This document shows, one piece after another, positions 1 through 12,190 of a stretch of DNA of 64,000 nt. A program made the position numbers and the translations under genes. This DNA comes from Dolomedes plantarius (Eukaryota; Arthropoda; Arachnida; Araneae; Dolomedidae). The stretch covers positions 196,788,460 through 196,852,459 of the forward strand of contig OU015492.1 of assembly GCA_907164885.2 (NCBI GenBank), in the 5' to 3' direction. The notes below the pieces were generated by a model. The model had not been told where the DNA came from and did not search any database. It saw nothing but the letters and a program-made list of their open reading frames with translations. Within the stretch, counting starts at the first letter, position 1; each line of letters opens with the position of its first letter.

Positions 1-18
1 AACAGATTTCCTTAAACA

Positions 19-436
19 TTTTCATCTTTTATAAGATGCGGTGAACAAGTCGAAATTCAGGAACACAAGAACGTATATACGAAACTAATTGAACACATAA
101 CGCTGTTACTTCATAGCTTCTGAAAGATGTCTGTTATATTACCTACAAATTTCAAATTCTTAGGAGGGATTTTTTAGGATAATTTGGCTTTATGAAATGA
201 ATATCAATATATATGATTTAAATCCAGTTTTCATCTTTTATAAGATGCGGTGAACAAGTCGAAATTCAGGAACACAAGAACGTATATACGAAACTAATTG
301 AACACATAACGCTGTTACTTCATTGCTTCTGAAAAAAGTCTGTTATATTACCTACAAAATTCAAATTCTTAGGAGGGATTTTTTAGGATAATTTGGCTTT
401 ATGAAATGAATATCAATATATATGATTTAAATCCAG
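19..436. repeat. 209-bp tandem duplication (2 copies)
   Basis: Copy 1 (19-227) and copy 2 (228-436) are head to tail with only a few substitutions, for example catagcttctgaaagatg against cattgcttctgaaaaaag. No terminal inverted repeat or coding frame is seen. The low divergence points to a recent local duplication. Confidence 0.95.
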
Positions 437-865
437 TTTTAAAAAAAATTCTTTTTTGTGTGCCCTTTTGAACAAAGTAAGTAAGGATAATTTTTTTTTT
501 CAACTCTGAACTTATAGTACAATTTTCCATTAAAAGTTATACATTTAAAACAAAAGCAAATTACATGAATCAACCGCGTTTGCTCGAAATGCAAATTATG
601 TATAAAGACACCCTGTAGTTCCCCTAGAAATTCTGGATAATCTTAATCAGGGTCAGTGGAAATTATCGCACTTGATGTTCAACAAATAAGTAGCGCTTAA
701 GCAAATGGAATCCTCTCCGAAACTGTGAGACCGCCCAGTTGATTTACCCCAGGTGATACATTTCCCACGAAGTAGAAAATGTGCCAAAAAGAGCGATAAA
801 CAAAGGTTTCTGGTAACCCCCTATCTCACTGTGTCACAGTGCCACCTAGTACTTGTTTTGAAAAA
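437..865. other. Intergenic, nothing recognised
   Basis: AT-rich DNA with homopolymer runs. A short motif near 605 (gacaccctgtag) resembles the end of a DNA transposon, but no partner end was found. Confidence 0.5.
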
Positions 866-1098
866 TTTAACCGAAACCTAAGCTTCTATCTCACCACTCG
901 CTGCCCAGAAACCTCCGCTCGCGTGTCCAGTCACATTTTCGTTGTTCTCGATTCGGAACTCGCAAGAATTTGTTATGCAATGTATCGCCGCAAAGTGCAA
1001 AGGATGCTAAGTGGAATGATGCTGTGCATGTGTGGCGGTTTTGTGAAGAAATCAAGCATGTGGGTGCTTGTTTGGTACCACACGTGAGAAATAATTAA
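866..1098 (+). other. Open frame without ATG, possible exon remnant
   Basis: This stretch is less AT-rich than its surroundings. One frame stays open from just after a TAA near 864 to TAA at 1096-1098. Its last third reads protein-like, with AKWNDAVHVWRFCEEIKHVG near the end. Another frame of the same DNA carries an 82-codon ATG frame (839-1087), so openness alone proves little. No family was recognised. A possible splice donor (acacGTGAGA) lies at about 1080. It could be an exon, a decayed transposon piece or chance. Confidence 0.2.
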
Positions 1099-3016
1099 AA
1101 ATGAAAATATTGTAATAATGCGGTAAAAGAGGAGCAAGAGGTATTTTCAATTGCATTTAATTATACTAATACTATACATTAAGTTTAATACAATGCATTT
1201 AAGAAATGGCAAACATTCTATAAAAATTAATATCTTTACCTGTAACTTAATTTTATCAAACAATATTTTTCTTTTATAATTATTACGGTCAACCGTTAGA
1301 AACAAAAGTTATCAGTTTGTCTTGTAATATCTTAAGATTCATGTTTTCAGTGAAAAATTGTTATTAGGGCATAAACAAATAAAATTTTAAAATTATGACA
1401 TTAAAACACCTTTCTACCAGAAGTGACGTCTCATAAAATTCGAGACCTAATATCCCGAGTTTATAAATCCTTTTTTATAATATTTAAAAAGTTTAGCTGT
1501 TTGTATCATAGAAACTTTATATGTAAAATTTTACGACTGTTTATTCTTAAGAAGTTTATAACACATGTAGAATGTATAATTAAATTTGTTTCTTTCAATT
1601 AAAATGAAAATTGAATAGAAAAAATTATAATTCTGAAATTAAAATTTTTAATCCTTTTTACTTAATACATACCAGTAATATATTCTTCGTAAAATTATTA
1701 AAGGTTAATTAAAACCGTAAAGTTTTAACATTTTTTTCCCTCCCTCAAATTTTATTTTTCTTTATAAATTTCCGGTAGGAATCAAATATATTTTAATGGC
1801 ACAAAATGAAGACTTCATATTTTTTTCTGTTAGAATCTAAAGTAATCTGATTTATTTTTTTTATCCTTTATTGACGGAAATGAGAACTGAGATATAAAAA
1901 GTTCGACAAGAAGGAAATACAATTAAGTTAATTTGGAGCAAGTATTCATTGTTCCTTGTAATCCAGTATTTCTAATTTCCGGACTACACCTTCACATTTG
2001 GCAGATTTTATTAAATCAACGATGTATAACTATAATGGTAGTTTTATCATGAAATCGTTTTAGCTTTTAGTTTTCTCAATGAACTTTTAAACATAATCAA
2101 TCAAAACGTGAAATAGCATGAAGTTAACATTTCTAACAGAAAATATTAAAAATATCATTTTTATTAACGATAAAAAATAAATATAAATAAGTAAGTGTAT
2201 AGCAAATTTAAATTATACGTATTTCTAAATATTTTAATAGAAGAATTAAAATCACATTTTAGAATGAGTTCACGCTAAAATTTTAACATAATGATATATA
2301 TATAAAAACCTAAGTGCATTTAATATGTATCATCAATTTACAGCAAAGTACATCTATTCAACTGAATAGTCAAATACGAGCTTTAAGGAAATTAAGGGAA
2401 CTGTATAAAGAATTTTACAATACAGAAACTTTTTAATTAATAAATATTTTCCCATTTTCATTTAAAAAGAGCTAAAGGGTGTTTAATTTTTCACTGATCT
2501 ATATAATTTAAGTTACCATATTTTTTAATCTAAAGTGGATTTTACCTGTCCAAACTGATTTCTAAATTTCTTTAATAGAAAAAAAAGAAAGCTTAATTCA
2601 AACTATCGATCAAAGTAAAATGTGTCATAAATTAAATTTTTAAAGGTATTTCGTTTCAGTTTATTTCGTTCTTGACTCGGTTAGAGCATTTACTCGTTTA
2701 TAATGCAAATTGCTGAAGTGCCAAATACAAACAAAATTTTCCTATAACTTACAGCGCAATATTTAAAAAAACTTTTTTAAGAGATTGTTATTGTACACCA
2801 GCGCAATTAAAGAAGCAAATAATCATATGAAATTTGAGATCTTTAAGAAAGAAATAATTGGTTGATGAAAGTTAATGTTACTAGTGTTTTTATTGCTTGC
2901 ATTGTTAAACATTGAGATCCCTTTAGAATCAAAGTATAGCACTTTACCATTGAAATGCCACGCGAAATGCCGCTTTGTGAAGAAATATTAACATATCCAC
3001 TTTTTGTGACTCACAG
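1099..3016. other. AT-rich intergenic, nothing recognised
   Basis: About 1.9 kb of very AT-rich sequence. No long frame, inverted-repeat termini or tRNA-like boxes were found. Confidence 0.6.
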
Positions 3017-3268
3017 TTAACTAACACTCACATATTTTGTAATGCAATAAATAAAAATCATCAAAATATCCCGCATTATATTGAATGACAAATATTTACT
3101 GAGAAAATATTTTTTAAGAAGAGACCAATTCAGGTCATCTAACTTAAAAGCGCCGTAACTACACAAATTCTTTTTTGATATTCTGTTCGACAATCTTCTA
3201 AGCTTTTGCCCGGAACTTAACTGATCACAGACTTCGTTTTCAAGCTGATAGATAACAAATCTGTCAGA

Positions 3269-3523
3269 ATGGCCGCTACTGATGAAGGTTGGACTGCCTC
3301 CTTGCCTGGGGGTTCTTCTGTCTCCCCAACAATACAGCAACCTAAAAGAAATTCAAAGCAGCTCTTCCGCAAAAGCAGGACGGAAGTGAAAGCCAAAAGT
3401 GACAGCTCCTGGTGTCAGAACGTTGTATTTTGTGGAAGGAGACGACAGAAAAGGATGCTATCTCAGTTTGTTGATGTCGAAGTTAGCAAATGTACGGAAT
3501 TGTATAACTCGGAATGTGCGAAG
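3269..3523 (+). CDS. Candidate first coding exon, unknown product
   Basis: The frame begins at an ATG in good context (cagaATGG) and runs 85 codons to AAG|GTAAGTG, a consensus 5' splice donor at 3524. It would leave the exon in phase 0. The frame runs on to 3649 if not spliced, but beyond the donor it becomes lysine- and isoleucine-rich in the way of translated AT-rich noise. The protein is polar: an N-terminal Ser/Pro/Gly stretch, then a basic segment (residues about 27-43) and a CGRRRQKR cluster. No domain was recognised. The DNA is clearly less AT-rich than its flanks. No continuing exon could be identified in the window. The overlapping minus-strand frame (3017-3340) is probably spurious. 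Confidence 0.35.
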
Positions 3524-3599
3524 GTAAGTGACGTCATTTTTATTACACACAAAAAAAAACAAAATTTCACAAAATCCATACCAGTAGGAAACATTTTTC

Positions 3600-3693
3600 C
3601 ACTCTCTAATAAAATAAAAAAATTGCTTTTAATAAATTCCCTTAAGTAGCATATTAACGGGACAAGGGACATTTATCCTCGTTTATCTTAAAT
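3600..3693 (+). repeat. About 95-bp direct repeat, copy 1 (partner 4371-4465)
   Basis: The segment from ctctaataaaat to cgtttatcttaaatta recurs at 4371-4465 with a few differences. The two copies bracket the dispersed repeat at 3696-4364. The second copy overlaps the left end of the palindromic element that starts at 4433, so the first copy includes a fragment of that element's terminus. Confidence 0.85.
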
Positions 3694-3695
3694 TA

Positions 3696-4364
3696 GACCA
3701 GAATGGTGATCAGAATGGTGAAACCAGAATGGTGATCAGAATGGTGAAACCAGAATGGTGATCAGAATGTTAGTTTCTCTGTACGTCCGAGACATAATTT
3801 GTGGGTAATAACGTCCATGTACAATTCTTTTGATCTCATTTGCAATGTTACTGCGGTGATTGCTTCACGAACTGCTTTTGTACACTTATACGGAAATGTA
3901 TTTAAGGCTAATTTATTAATTTTGGGTTATTTTCGACTAGAAGCATTTTTACCATGTTTTTATTAACTCGCTTTCTTGTTTGTGTGTGTGTTTGTCCAGT
4001 ACAAATCTTGCAATCGATTTTTAACTAACTTCCCGACTAGCTAGGCATTTGAAACTTTTAGAATAGCTCAAAACACGAGGACAATGCATTATTTTAATAC
4101 TTTTAGCCATATTTAAATAGTATTGAATTCATTTTCAGTGAATTTTGTTTTGTAGACTGGTGCAACCATCTATCGGCTGGGACGGGAACGAAAAGTTAAA
4201 CGCGAGTTAACTTCCAATTAACTTCATTTTCTTTCATGTTGATGGGATAATTCATCAAAAAAATTTTTTTAAGTATTTATTAATACATAGAATTGTCAAG
4301 TTTATATGATTGAACAGGAAATTTAAAAACATGGTATATAAAAAGCTCTTTTAATCTTGTAATT
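3696..4364 (+). repeat. Dispersed repeat family B, copy 1
   Basis: The same sequence is present in inverse orientation at 53430-54092, about 50 kb away. Shared landmarks include gtacgtccgagacataattt, a GT-rich stretch near 3980 (CA-rich in the other copy) and gactggtgcaaccatctatc. The left edge of this copy carries a 26-bp minisatellite (ccagaatggtgatcagaatg...) repeated about 2.9 times at 3697-3771, where the other copy has one unit. No transposase or clear TIR was found. It may be a non-autonomous element or an old segmental copy. Confidence 0.85.
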
Positions 4365-4432
4365 ATTCCATTATCTAATAAAATTAAAAAATTGCTTTTA
4401 ATAAATCCCCTTAAGTAGCATATTAAGGGGAC

Positions 4433-5077
4433 AACGGACCTTTATCCTCGTTTATCTTAAATTATCAATATTCTTCTCTATATACCACATAAGTGCAATT
4501 AATAGTCTTTCCCACTACATTAAAGACATTTAAAATTCACGAATAAGGATTTTGTGCAAGAATGCTACCTGTTTTTTAAAAAAATCATCAAAAATGTTAG
4601 AATTTTTCAAAATGCTCCACGCGCATTCATTTTCTTCTGATTTCTTCCAAATTTCTTAGGATTGTAAATGAAAATGTTTATCATAAAACTGTGCATAGTT
4701 CTTTGAAACCAAACAGATTTTTCAAATTGATAGACCATGACAAAAACAAACACATAAAAAGTAACAGAAGGATTAAAAAAATATTTAAGACTCATATAAA
4801 AAAAAATTCAATGCACAATTATGTTTATGTAAATATGGTAAACTTATATTAAAAAGATTAAGGTTTTTAAATGATATTGTATACGCATGCAGCATTTTGA
4901 AAAAAGTTAAGCATTTTTGAAAAAAAAAATGAAAAAACAGGCTTTATTCTGCCAAAATCCTTATTTTTAGTTCTAAGGATGTTAAATGCAACAGAAAAGG
5001 ATATTTATTATTCTCAGTTTTTATATAGAATTGAAAACTGAATATTAAAAAACTCGAGATTGAAGGTCCCTTGTTAA
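4433..5077. mobile_element. Palindromic TTAA-bounded element (family A), copy 1
   Basis: The ends read TTAAGGGGACAACGGACC on the left and, reverse-complemented, TTAACAAGGGACCTTC on the right. The two halves are imperfect reverse complements. Landmarks are atgctccacgcgcattc near 4613 and its partner acgcatgcagcatttt near 4884. A second copy with the same end sequences lies at 51288-52001. TTAA at both ends suits a piggyBac-like or Kolobok-like target preference, but no transposase is present, so the superfamily is inference. Confidence 0.65.
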
Positions 5078-6466
5078 CTTAAACGTTATTTGCAGAATAT
5101 ATCTCTATACTAACCAAGAAAAATTTCTATATAATGTAAAAGCAAGACAATATATACATTTGGAAAAGCATAAACTATGTAGACTATTCAGTCCAAGTCC
5201 GAACTACTAATATTAAAAATATTTAAAAATGTAATTGATTTAAAATTTTCTCATATAAATTATGTAAGATAGTAACAATGAAATGTCCGTTTTATTCCGT
5301 GTTAGTAGTTTTATTTATAATGCAGATATAACTAAAAAAACTCCCCTCCATTGAAATTAAAATTTAGGATTACACAACTTAATTGTTTGCTAAACACGGC
5401 GTTGGATTTCTGAATATTTTATAAATCATCTAATTATTTCATTTGAAATAATTAGATGACTGACTACATGACTGACTACATGAGGGAATAGTAACTTAGT
5501 AGCACAAAACTGCAAAAAATTAATTCATTATGAGTTAGTAAAAAAAAATCGAAGGTTTAATGCATTTTCCCCATTTTTGCCAGCAAAAAAAAATAATTTT
5601 ATACAATTGTGAGTAAGCTATTGTATTTTTAATTTCTCAGTAACTGATACATAGGGATTTCAATTTCTAGCACTTTAAACAATAAAAACATATAATAATT
5701 TATACATATTTATAAATTACAACTAAATTATATTTTAACAAATTTTTGCGTCTGGAATCAAAGCAAAGTAATTTTATAGGCTTCAAATAAAATCAACCCG
5801 CAGTCTTAAAAAATTTTCAAGGATTGACGTGCTGTTTTTGTTTGCAAATTTTAATTATTAATTTTAGAAATAACTTTTGAAAATATATTTGTGAAAAAGG
5901 TACAAATGTAAGTTGTTAAAATTGCAAAATATTATTATATCAAAGATTAAATTTTAAAAAAATCTTAAAATGAATATATTTTCCTCTTTTTTTTGAAGTA
6001 TGATTTACGTAATGATTAGCATGTACCATACTTTACGAACGAGTACATCTATAATAGTCCTTTCTCTGGTGAAGTAATTCACAACCCTTAAATATCATCA
6101 GTGAGGTTCCTTTAATATTACATTTGAAACAATCTTTTGTGAATCCAAGTTCAATATTCTGTTAATTCTGTGAGCATGTTAAACAGTAGATTCTACCTTA
6201 CGTTAAGCAGGTAGAAAGACTGAAATCTTCTTAAATAACCCATTTGTGCCTTTCCAACCTCTACTCTTCATGTAATTATGTTTCATTAATAATTAACAAA
6301 TATGATTAAACACAGTTTAAGCTGTCTTGTTTCATAATATAATCATACATATTATTATTCTTAACTTGCTTCATTAAACTATGCCAAAAATAAAAGCTCT
6401 CTGTAACTTTCAAAAGATAGATATACAGTAATGGGTACGTCATAGCTGGTTAATTTTCGTCCTTTA
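5078..6466. other. AT-rich intergenic with one short perfect palindrome
   Basis: No gene was found. Positions 5427-5441 and 5444-5458 form a perfect 15-bp inverted repeat with a 2-nt loop (catctaattatttca and its complement). It is followed by two copies of the 12-mer actgactacatg. Confidence 0.6.
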
Positions 6467-6995
6467 TCTATATATATAAAAGAGCTTGTCTGTTTGTTTG
6501 TCCGCTATAGAATCATAGACTGTTTCACCCACCGGGACCAAATTCGGCACAGTTAATGTTTTGGACCCGAGAAACTTCAATCAGGAAAAACCCAATTAGT
6601 TGGGGCCCAATTAGTTTTTTTTAATTAATTTTTTAATGTGTTTTGTGCCCGATAGAGGTGCGTCTACCCCCTGTGAATTCCCCTCGACCAGCTGCGTTAA
6701 GAGGGGTGGTTTGAGGATGACGGAGGGGGGGGGACCAATGCGCGGGAATCAAATTCCAATGCGCGGGAGAAAGAGGGTTGGGAATGACCTTAAAATCAGA
6801 CGACGGTCCGCAGGCTCAAAGTTTCTTTCTTTCTTATTGTTTGTATATCATTTCAGTAGAAACGTGCTAAGCGCATTCTGTCTGGCCAGCTGAACATGAA
6901 GAGCGGGAGTGCAGCCCAGTATTTTTTTGATGGAATGCATGAAATATTTTATATCTATATATCTACCCTGGCAACGCCGGGAAATAATGCTACTA
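6467..6995 (+). mobile_element. Helitron-like non-autonomous element (decayed)
   Basis: The left end is A|TCTATATATATAAAAGAGC, a typical Helitron 5' start. Near the right end a GC-rich hairpin (ccctggcaacgccggg, 6965-6980) precedes gctacta where a CTAG-type terminus would be expected. The interior is unusually GC-rich with purine runs near 6720-6780. There is no Rep/helicase frame. The frame at 6636-6893 has no recognisable domain. The right boundary is approximate. Confidence 0.55.
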
Positions 6996-8850
6996 TGTTT
7001 ATAATTCTAAAGATTCTCTGATACTTTAACAGTTTAGAAAACTGATAGAATATGAGGGAACAGACGCGTTTTGGAAGTGTTTTTTCATTCACCTTAGACT
7101 TAGTTTCTAATTAACTTTCCAGTTTTACTGATGAGTGAATTTCAAAATAGCGAATAAATAAAGAAAAAATGGAAATCGCGAACAAAGAATATTAAAACTA
7201 ATATCATGTGAATACTTCCAGTTTATTGTTGAAAATTTAATGCCCTTATGCTCACCCCTTCACTAACGCCGATGTTAATGCAGTTTACTTCTTTATATTT
7301 AACACTAAATATAGGAGTATGGTGGAATGTAAATGTTGCACATGCTTGTAACTGAGGCGAATAGTTATAACGACAAAATTTATACACATTCAACTTATTG
7401 GATGTATTATTGTACTTTGAAGACTTCGACAGAGTTAGTAAGAACAAAGCCTTGAATCCATTCCAAATTAGTCAATTTATAATGAAAAAAAATGAAGTTA
7501 ATTTTACAGAATTCAAGAAATTTAGGATTAGGGCCATAAAACTAAATTGTGTAAACCTAAACTCAACCAAGTATTTAAAACTCACATGAAATAAAAATTG
7601 TTTTACAATTCATTCATTCCATTTTAGATTGAAACTTTATTATTATGACTGACCTCCTTACATATAGAATCTTACAAGAAATTTTTCTAGTAAATCTTGT
7701 ATGCAGATACGAATAAAAACTAAGGCATTACTATTCTAAAATTTAGATCTAACCAGTAAGGTTTTAATATCCTGATTACCTCTTTAAAAATATAAAGACT
7801 ATTTGTATAATTTGAATGGGCAAAAAGTAAATTTTCTAAGTTTTAAAACTTTCTAATCCACTATTTAAACGACACCTTATATTTTTCAAAGAATTTTATT
7901 TATATATGTATATTCATTCATTCTTGGACCCGTATTCTTGGGTTACATACTATCCCAGCCCGTAAAGAAAAGGTTAATATATGTAATATTTAATAGTATA
8001 ATATCACGAGCAGTAATATGGAATCATTAGTAACATTAGCTTAGCAACAAAGTATATTTTTTTTTTCAATCTTAAAAACTTCTTGCTCTTTTATGTAAAA
8101 GCAAAAGAAAACATTCGTCAGAAGTATGAAAATATTTGCGGTAAATTTAAAATAAAATATTTTGAAATCCAAGAAGCCATGTATTATAACCCAATCTTAA
8201 TAAATAAATAAATAATAAATCTTTACTATTATAAAATTAAGAGTTTCTATCAGTTCTTAGGATTTCTAATCAAGTAAAAAATATTTATCTATAACCAAAA
8301 ATTCCAACATACAAATGATTTCAATGGGTTTTAAAATTTCTCTCTCGTCCAGAAGAAAAAAAAAAAACTTTTGAAAAAAATGAAAGCACGAACTTCAAAC
8401 ATAGAATATAATGCTTACTAAGAAATGCCGACTAAAAAGTCTTGTAAAATATATCTTTCTTAAAGAATGTATAAAATATATGATACTGTACTTAAAATCT
8501 CCTGGGGAAACGAAAATATCAAAGTAGAGGTTTCTATTACAAAACAATTTATTTTCATTTGGGAGAGATGTTTACTTGGGATCCAAGAGGAAACATAGTA
8601 AATTTACAAATTAAATAATTTGAAATACTGTGAATACCAGCCGAAGAGGAGTAATTTTCAAAGTTTGATGTAAAAGTTTTAAGTAAAGAGCCTTACTCCA
8701 ACTCGCTTTCTTACATCCAACAAATTTAAGCAAGGGAGTTATAGTAATCTTTAAAAAATGAAGTCATAAGATGACATTATTTAAATTTTAAACACATCCT
8801 ATCTACGAATTTTCCTAAATCAAAAGAAATTCAAGATATTTAAATTTTAA
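6996..8850. other. AT-rich intergenic, nothing recognised
   Basis: No supported gene or element. Short frames at 7223-7447 and 7398-7589 overlap on opposite strands and read as AT-rich noise. Confidence 0.6.
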
Positions 8851-9542
8851 TCTATATATATAAAACAGTTCCGTAACTGACTCATTCATTCACTGACTGA
8901 CTGACTGACTGACATACAACGCACAGACCAAACCGCTGGACCTAAAGGGCTGAAATTTTGCATGGAGATTCTTCTAATAGTGTAGGGGTGCCCTAAGAAA
9001 GATTTTTCAAAAATTCTTCTTATATTTTTTTAAATTAAATTTTTAAGCTGTTTTTTAAACTTTTTTTACGTTTGCATTTAAAATAATACATTGAGGGTTA
9101 TAAAATACTCTATCACGAGAAAGATCATAAAAATTCCTTCAAAATGAAATTTTTTTCGAATTTTAACCTCCATTTCCTGATTTTTGGTGAATTTTTAAAA
9201 ATTAATTTTTAGAATTTAATTTATTAAATGCTGATCACGTGATTTCTTTTTCTGGTACTTTCAATAAATTTATCGTCACGTGCGTAACAAATAAATAGAC
9301 AAAAAAAAAATTTTTCTTTCTAATGCAGCAAACGATTGGATATTATCCTAAAAAAATAAATATTCCTTATGATTTTTTTATAAATATATATATATAAATA
9401 TTTTTTTACATCAAATGTATATATTGATCGTCTCATTTATTATAAATATATATATTTATTTTTTTTTTGGCATTAATTGCATACATTTACCGCTGTATTT
9501 AATTTGAATGTACTCCGTAGCGAAGCGCGGGTTTTCAGCTAG
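8851..9542 (+). mobile_element. Non-autonomous Helitron, family 1, copy 1
   Basis: It starts A|TCTATATATATAAAACAG and ends AGCGCGGGTTTTCAGCTAG|T, so it sits between A and T with no target duplication. The 3' end has a short hairpin (CCGtaGC-gaa-GCgCGG) a few bases before CTAG. All of this is diagnostic of Helitrons. Copies lie at 47504-48192 (+) and 60527-61188 (-). A (tgac)n run sits just inside the 5' end. No Rep/Hel coding is present. Confidence 0.88.
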
Positions 9543-9554
9543 TATTTAATATAC

Positions 9555-9905
9555 CTTTGGTGGTGTTGTTATTGTTTCTAACGCACCCGTGGCTGGAAAT
9601 TCTATACCAGGTGCATATAAGCTTCGGGCTGAAGTGTGCGGCTCCGGTTTATATAGCACCACAAGGGTCGGTGTTCGTCTTAGCACGCTGCCGCCTCAAT
9701 TTTGACCGAGCACCCCAAGGGCGACATCTGGAGGATCGTACCCTCTCCTACCTTCTCTGACCTCATAGAGGGACTTTCCGACCTACGGATTTAACGTTCC
9801 CTATCTGGCCTAGACATTGCGGTATTTAATGGCGCGCGTCGGGGTTCGATCCGAGCACCCTCAGCAATGAAAGCCAGTGCTCTACAACAAGGCTACCTCG
9901 AGACC
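9555..9905 (-). mobile_element. tRNA-derived SINE, copy 1
   Basis: Read on the minus strand, the head (9905 to about 9835) is tRNA-like: an A-box-like segment in gaggtagccttgttgtagag, then a B-box-like GGATCGAACCCC. A body follows, and the tail is rich in CAA/TAA triplets (complement of gttgttattgtttc near 9565). The body recurs at 16510-16830. This is the layout of a Pol III SINE mobilised by a LINE. The 67-codon frame at 9557-9760 lies inside it and is not a gene. Confidence 0.7.
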
Positions 9906-9955
9906 TTAACGTACTTTTAATTAGTACAATTACAGAAATTTTATAATGAAAAGAA

Positions 9956-10559
9956 TCTATATATTTAAGTTTCTAAGCCCATTCTTTGGGCAGTCCGTGA
10001 TAGAAAACTACTGCATTCATTTACTTCATTTTTGTCTTAAATAAAAGATTGTAATCTGTAGATTTGTCAAATTTGGTTTTTGTGACCGCAATTTCTATTA
10101 ATGAGCGATGATTTACAATTAAAAACTGATTTCTGCGCATGCTCAGTGGCATGTTTAAATCTGGCTTTAGAAACTCACTGTTTCTGCGCATGCTGAGTGA
10201 CATGTTTTAATGATAAAGACGTTTATTCCGAGGAGTCTCTCTAGATCTCTCTTTGCCATTTTTATTTTTATAATAATTGTGTTTGTGAAATATAAGATTA
10301 AACCTGATGGAAATTGTTTATTTCGCTCTATTTAATTAGCGATAATTTACAATTAAAAAAATTGCCTTCTGTGCATGCTCAATGACAATTTTAAATTTGG
10401 CTTTAGATAGTCACTAAGTACGAGGCCGCTTAAACAAATTAATTTGTTTCTGCGCATTATTATGATTTTCAACATTTGGCAACGATGTGTTGAGTATAAT
10501 TTGTGTATTAGTACATTTATTTGCTATCTAGACGTCATATTTTGACGGGTACCAACTAG
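9956..10559 (+). mobile_element. Probable Helitron-like element, second family
   Basis: The left end is A|TCTATATATTTAAG. The right end is a small hairpin (cgtca-tattt-tgacg) followed by ggtaccaaCTAG|T. Inside is an imperfect direct repeat (about 10105-10205 and 10335-10455) that includes tgcgcatgct-type motifs. There is no coding capacity. Only one copy is visible, so the call rests on the termini. Confidence 0.5.
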
Positions 10560-10933
10560 TATTCTTATAAGACAAATTTTTCGTGGTTTATTCTCTCAGG
10601 AGAATATTTATTGTTAGCAAACATATTTACTTTTATGTGGGAATAGCTTTTAAGAATTAGTTTCAAATAATAATTTTACTAACATTTGAACTATAATGAA
10701 ATTTTAGTTAAAGCTTCATGGGTATAACTTTTCCTTTATATTAAACATATAAAATTTTTAACATGTAAATGTACTATGACAGCCAAAATTCTTTTATAAT
10801 AAGACAGGGAAAAAATGGTACAATGGAACCCAACCGTTGATAAGAACTGTTATGAAATGTCAGTCAATCATAACATTTTATCCAATGTAAAAAAAAAAAA
10901 AACTAAACGCAGCTGAAAACAAAATAATTAATA

Positions 10934-11526
10934 CAGTCGAACCTCCATATATCGAACTTCCACATATCGAAATTTTCTATATATCGAACTCTTAGCAAAT
11001 CTCCATGTTCAATACATAGAGAAATTGTTTCTATATATCGAAAATATCTCTATATATCGAAATTTTTTTCAAGACAAATTGTGAGATTTTATTCCACTTT
11101 AGAATAAAATCTCCCAATTTTTGGCATTTGAAACAATATATCGTGGAATTCAATTCGCGGAAAATGTCCCAAATTAAGTTTTTAGTGGACTGAATAAATA
11201 CAAACATTTCTTTGAACTTTCCGCAAAACTAGCTGTTCAGCATGATATTCGTAGTTTTTTTTAAACAATGTAACTGTGATTATTGTAACCACTGCCTGGA
11301 TTATAGTTTTTTTAAAGGTATGTAGTACTCAATGAATCTTTCATATTAATTCATTTTTAGTTATTAACTTTCATTTAATGTAATTCGCATATAAATTAGA
11401 AATGGAGTTTCGTATACGAAAATTAGTTTTGATTTTTTTTAGTAGAATTAGGATAAAACTAAGCTCAATTCTATATATCGAATTTTTTCCGGTAATTTGC
11501 TACTTCGATATATGGAGGTTCGACTG
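10934..11526 (+). mobile_element. pogo-type MITE, family C, copy 1
   Basis: The left end is TA|CAGTCGAACCTCCATATATC. The right end is the complement, ggaggttcgactg|TA, giving a TA target duplication. The interior repeats tatatcgaa many times. An internal inverted repeat (11076-11093 with 11103-11120) has one mismatch. There is no transposase. Superfamily from TIR style and TA target: Tc1/mariner, pogo/Tigger branch. Confidence 0.88.
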
Positions 11527-12190
11527 TAAACAAAAATTAATCCAGTTCAGCACAGTGTCGTCGGTCTCAGAAAAAAAGGGGGAAATATTTCAGAAATACT
11601 CCCAGGAAATGACACTCGCATCGCCCTTTTAATTCATTTGGTAGAAGATCGGCCTCTAATTTTGGAGATCACCCCTGGAAGGCGCCCATACACTTAAAAA
11701 TACAAATCAATGTACATATATTATTACAGAAATGTTTTCTGGAACATAGCAGAAATCTAACGGAGGGAGTGGCTGGGGAAAGAAACAGTTTTAGAGAGTA
11801 TCATTAGAGCGATACGACAAATAAAAATAATGATTTATGTAGAAGACTTTCTAAACGAAAGTTCTTCCAATTTGCGTCAAAAAACTGGAAAACCCCGAGA
11901 AAACGGTGTCGATCCAAATGTCAGCCACAACGATTTCAAATTCTGACATGTTTTGACACATTTCCGAGGGACTAGTGATCATTTCCACAAAACCGCTGAA
12001 ATTTGAAGAGATTAAATATGATAAACTTTGTTGTAAAAACAGAATATATATTTTAACTGACACTTCAGAGATTCAAAAGCGAGTAAGTATGGTTTATTGT
12101 TTAAAAAATCAGAGATTTTATTAACAGTCTAAAATATTTTAGAGTATGTCTATATAACCAGCAACTTTCCAGTTTGGGTAAGTTCCTATA
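11527..12190. other. Intergenic, nothing recognised
   Basis: Mixed-composition DNA without inverted-repeat termini or a recognisable frame. Confidence 0.5.

Noticed and set aside
3017..3340. 107-codon minus-strand frame
   Set aside because: Overlaps the better-supported plus-strand candidate exon and runs into AT-rich DNA; no domain.
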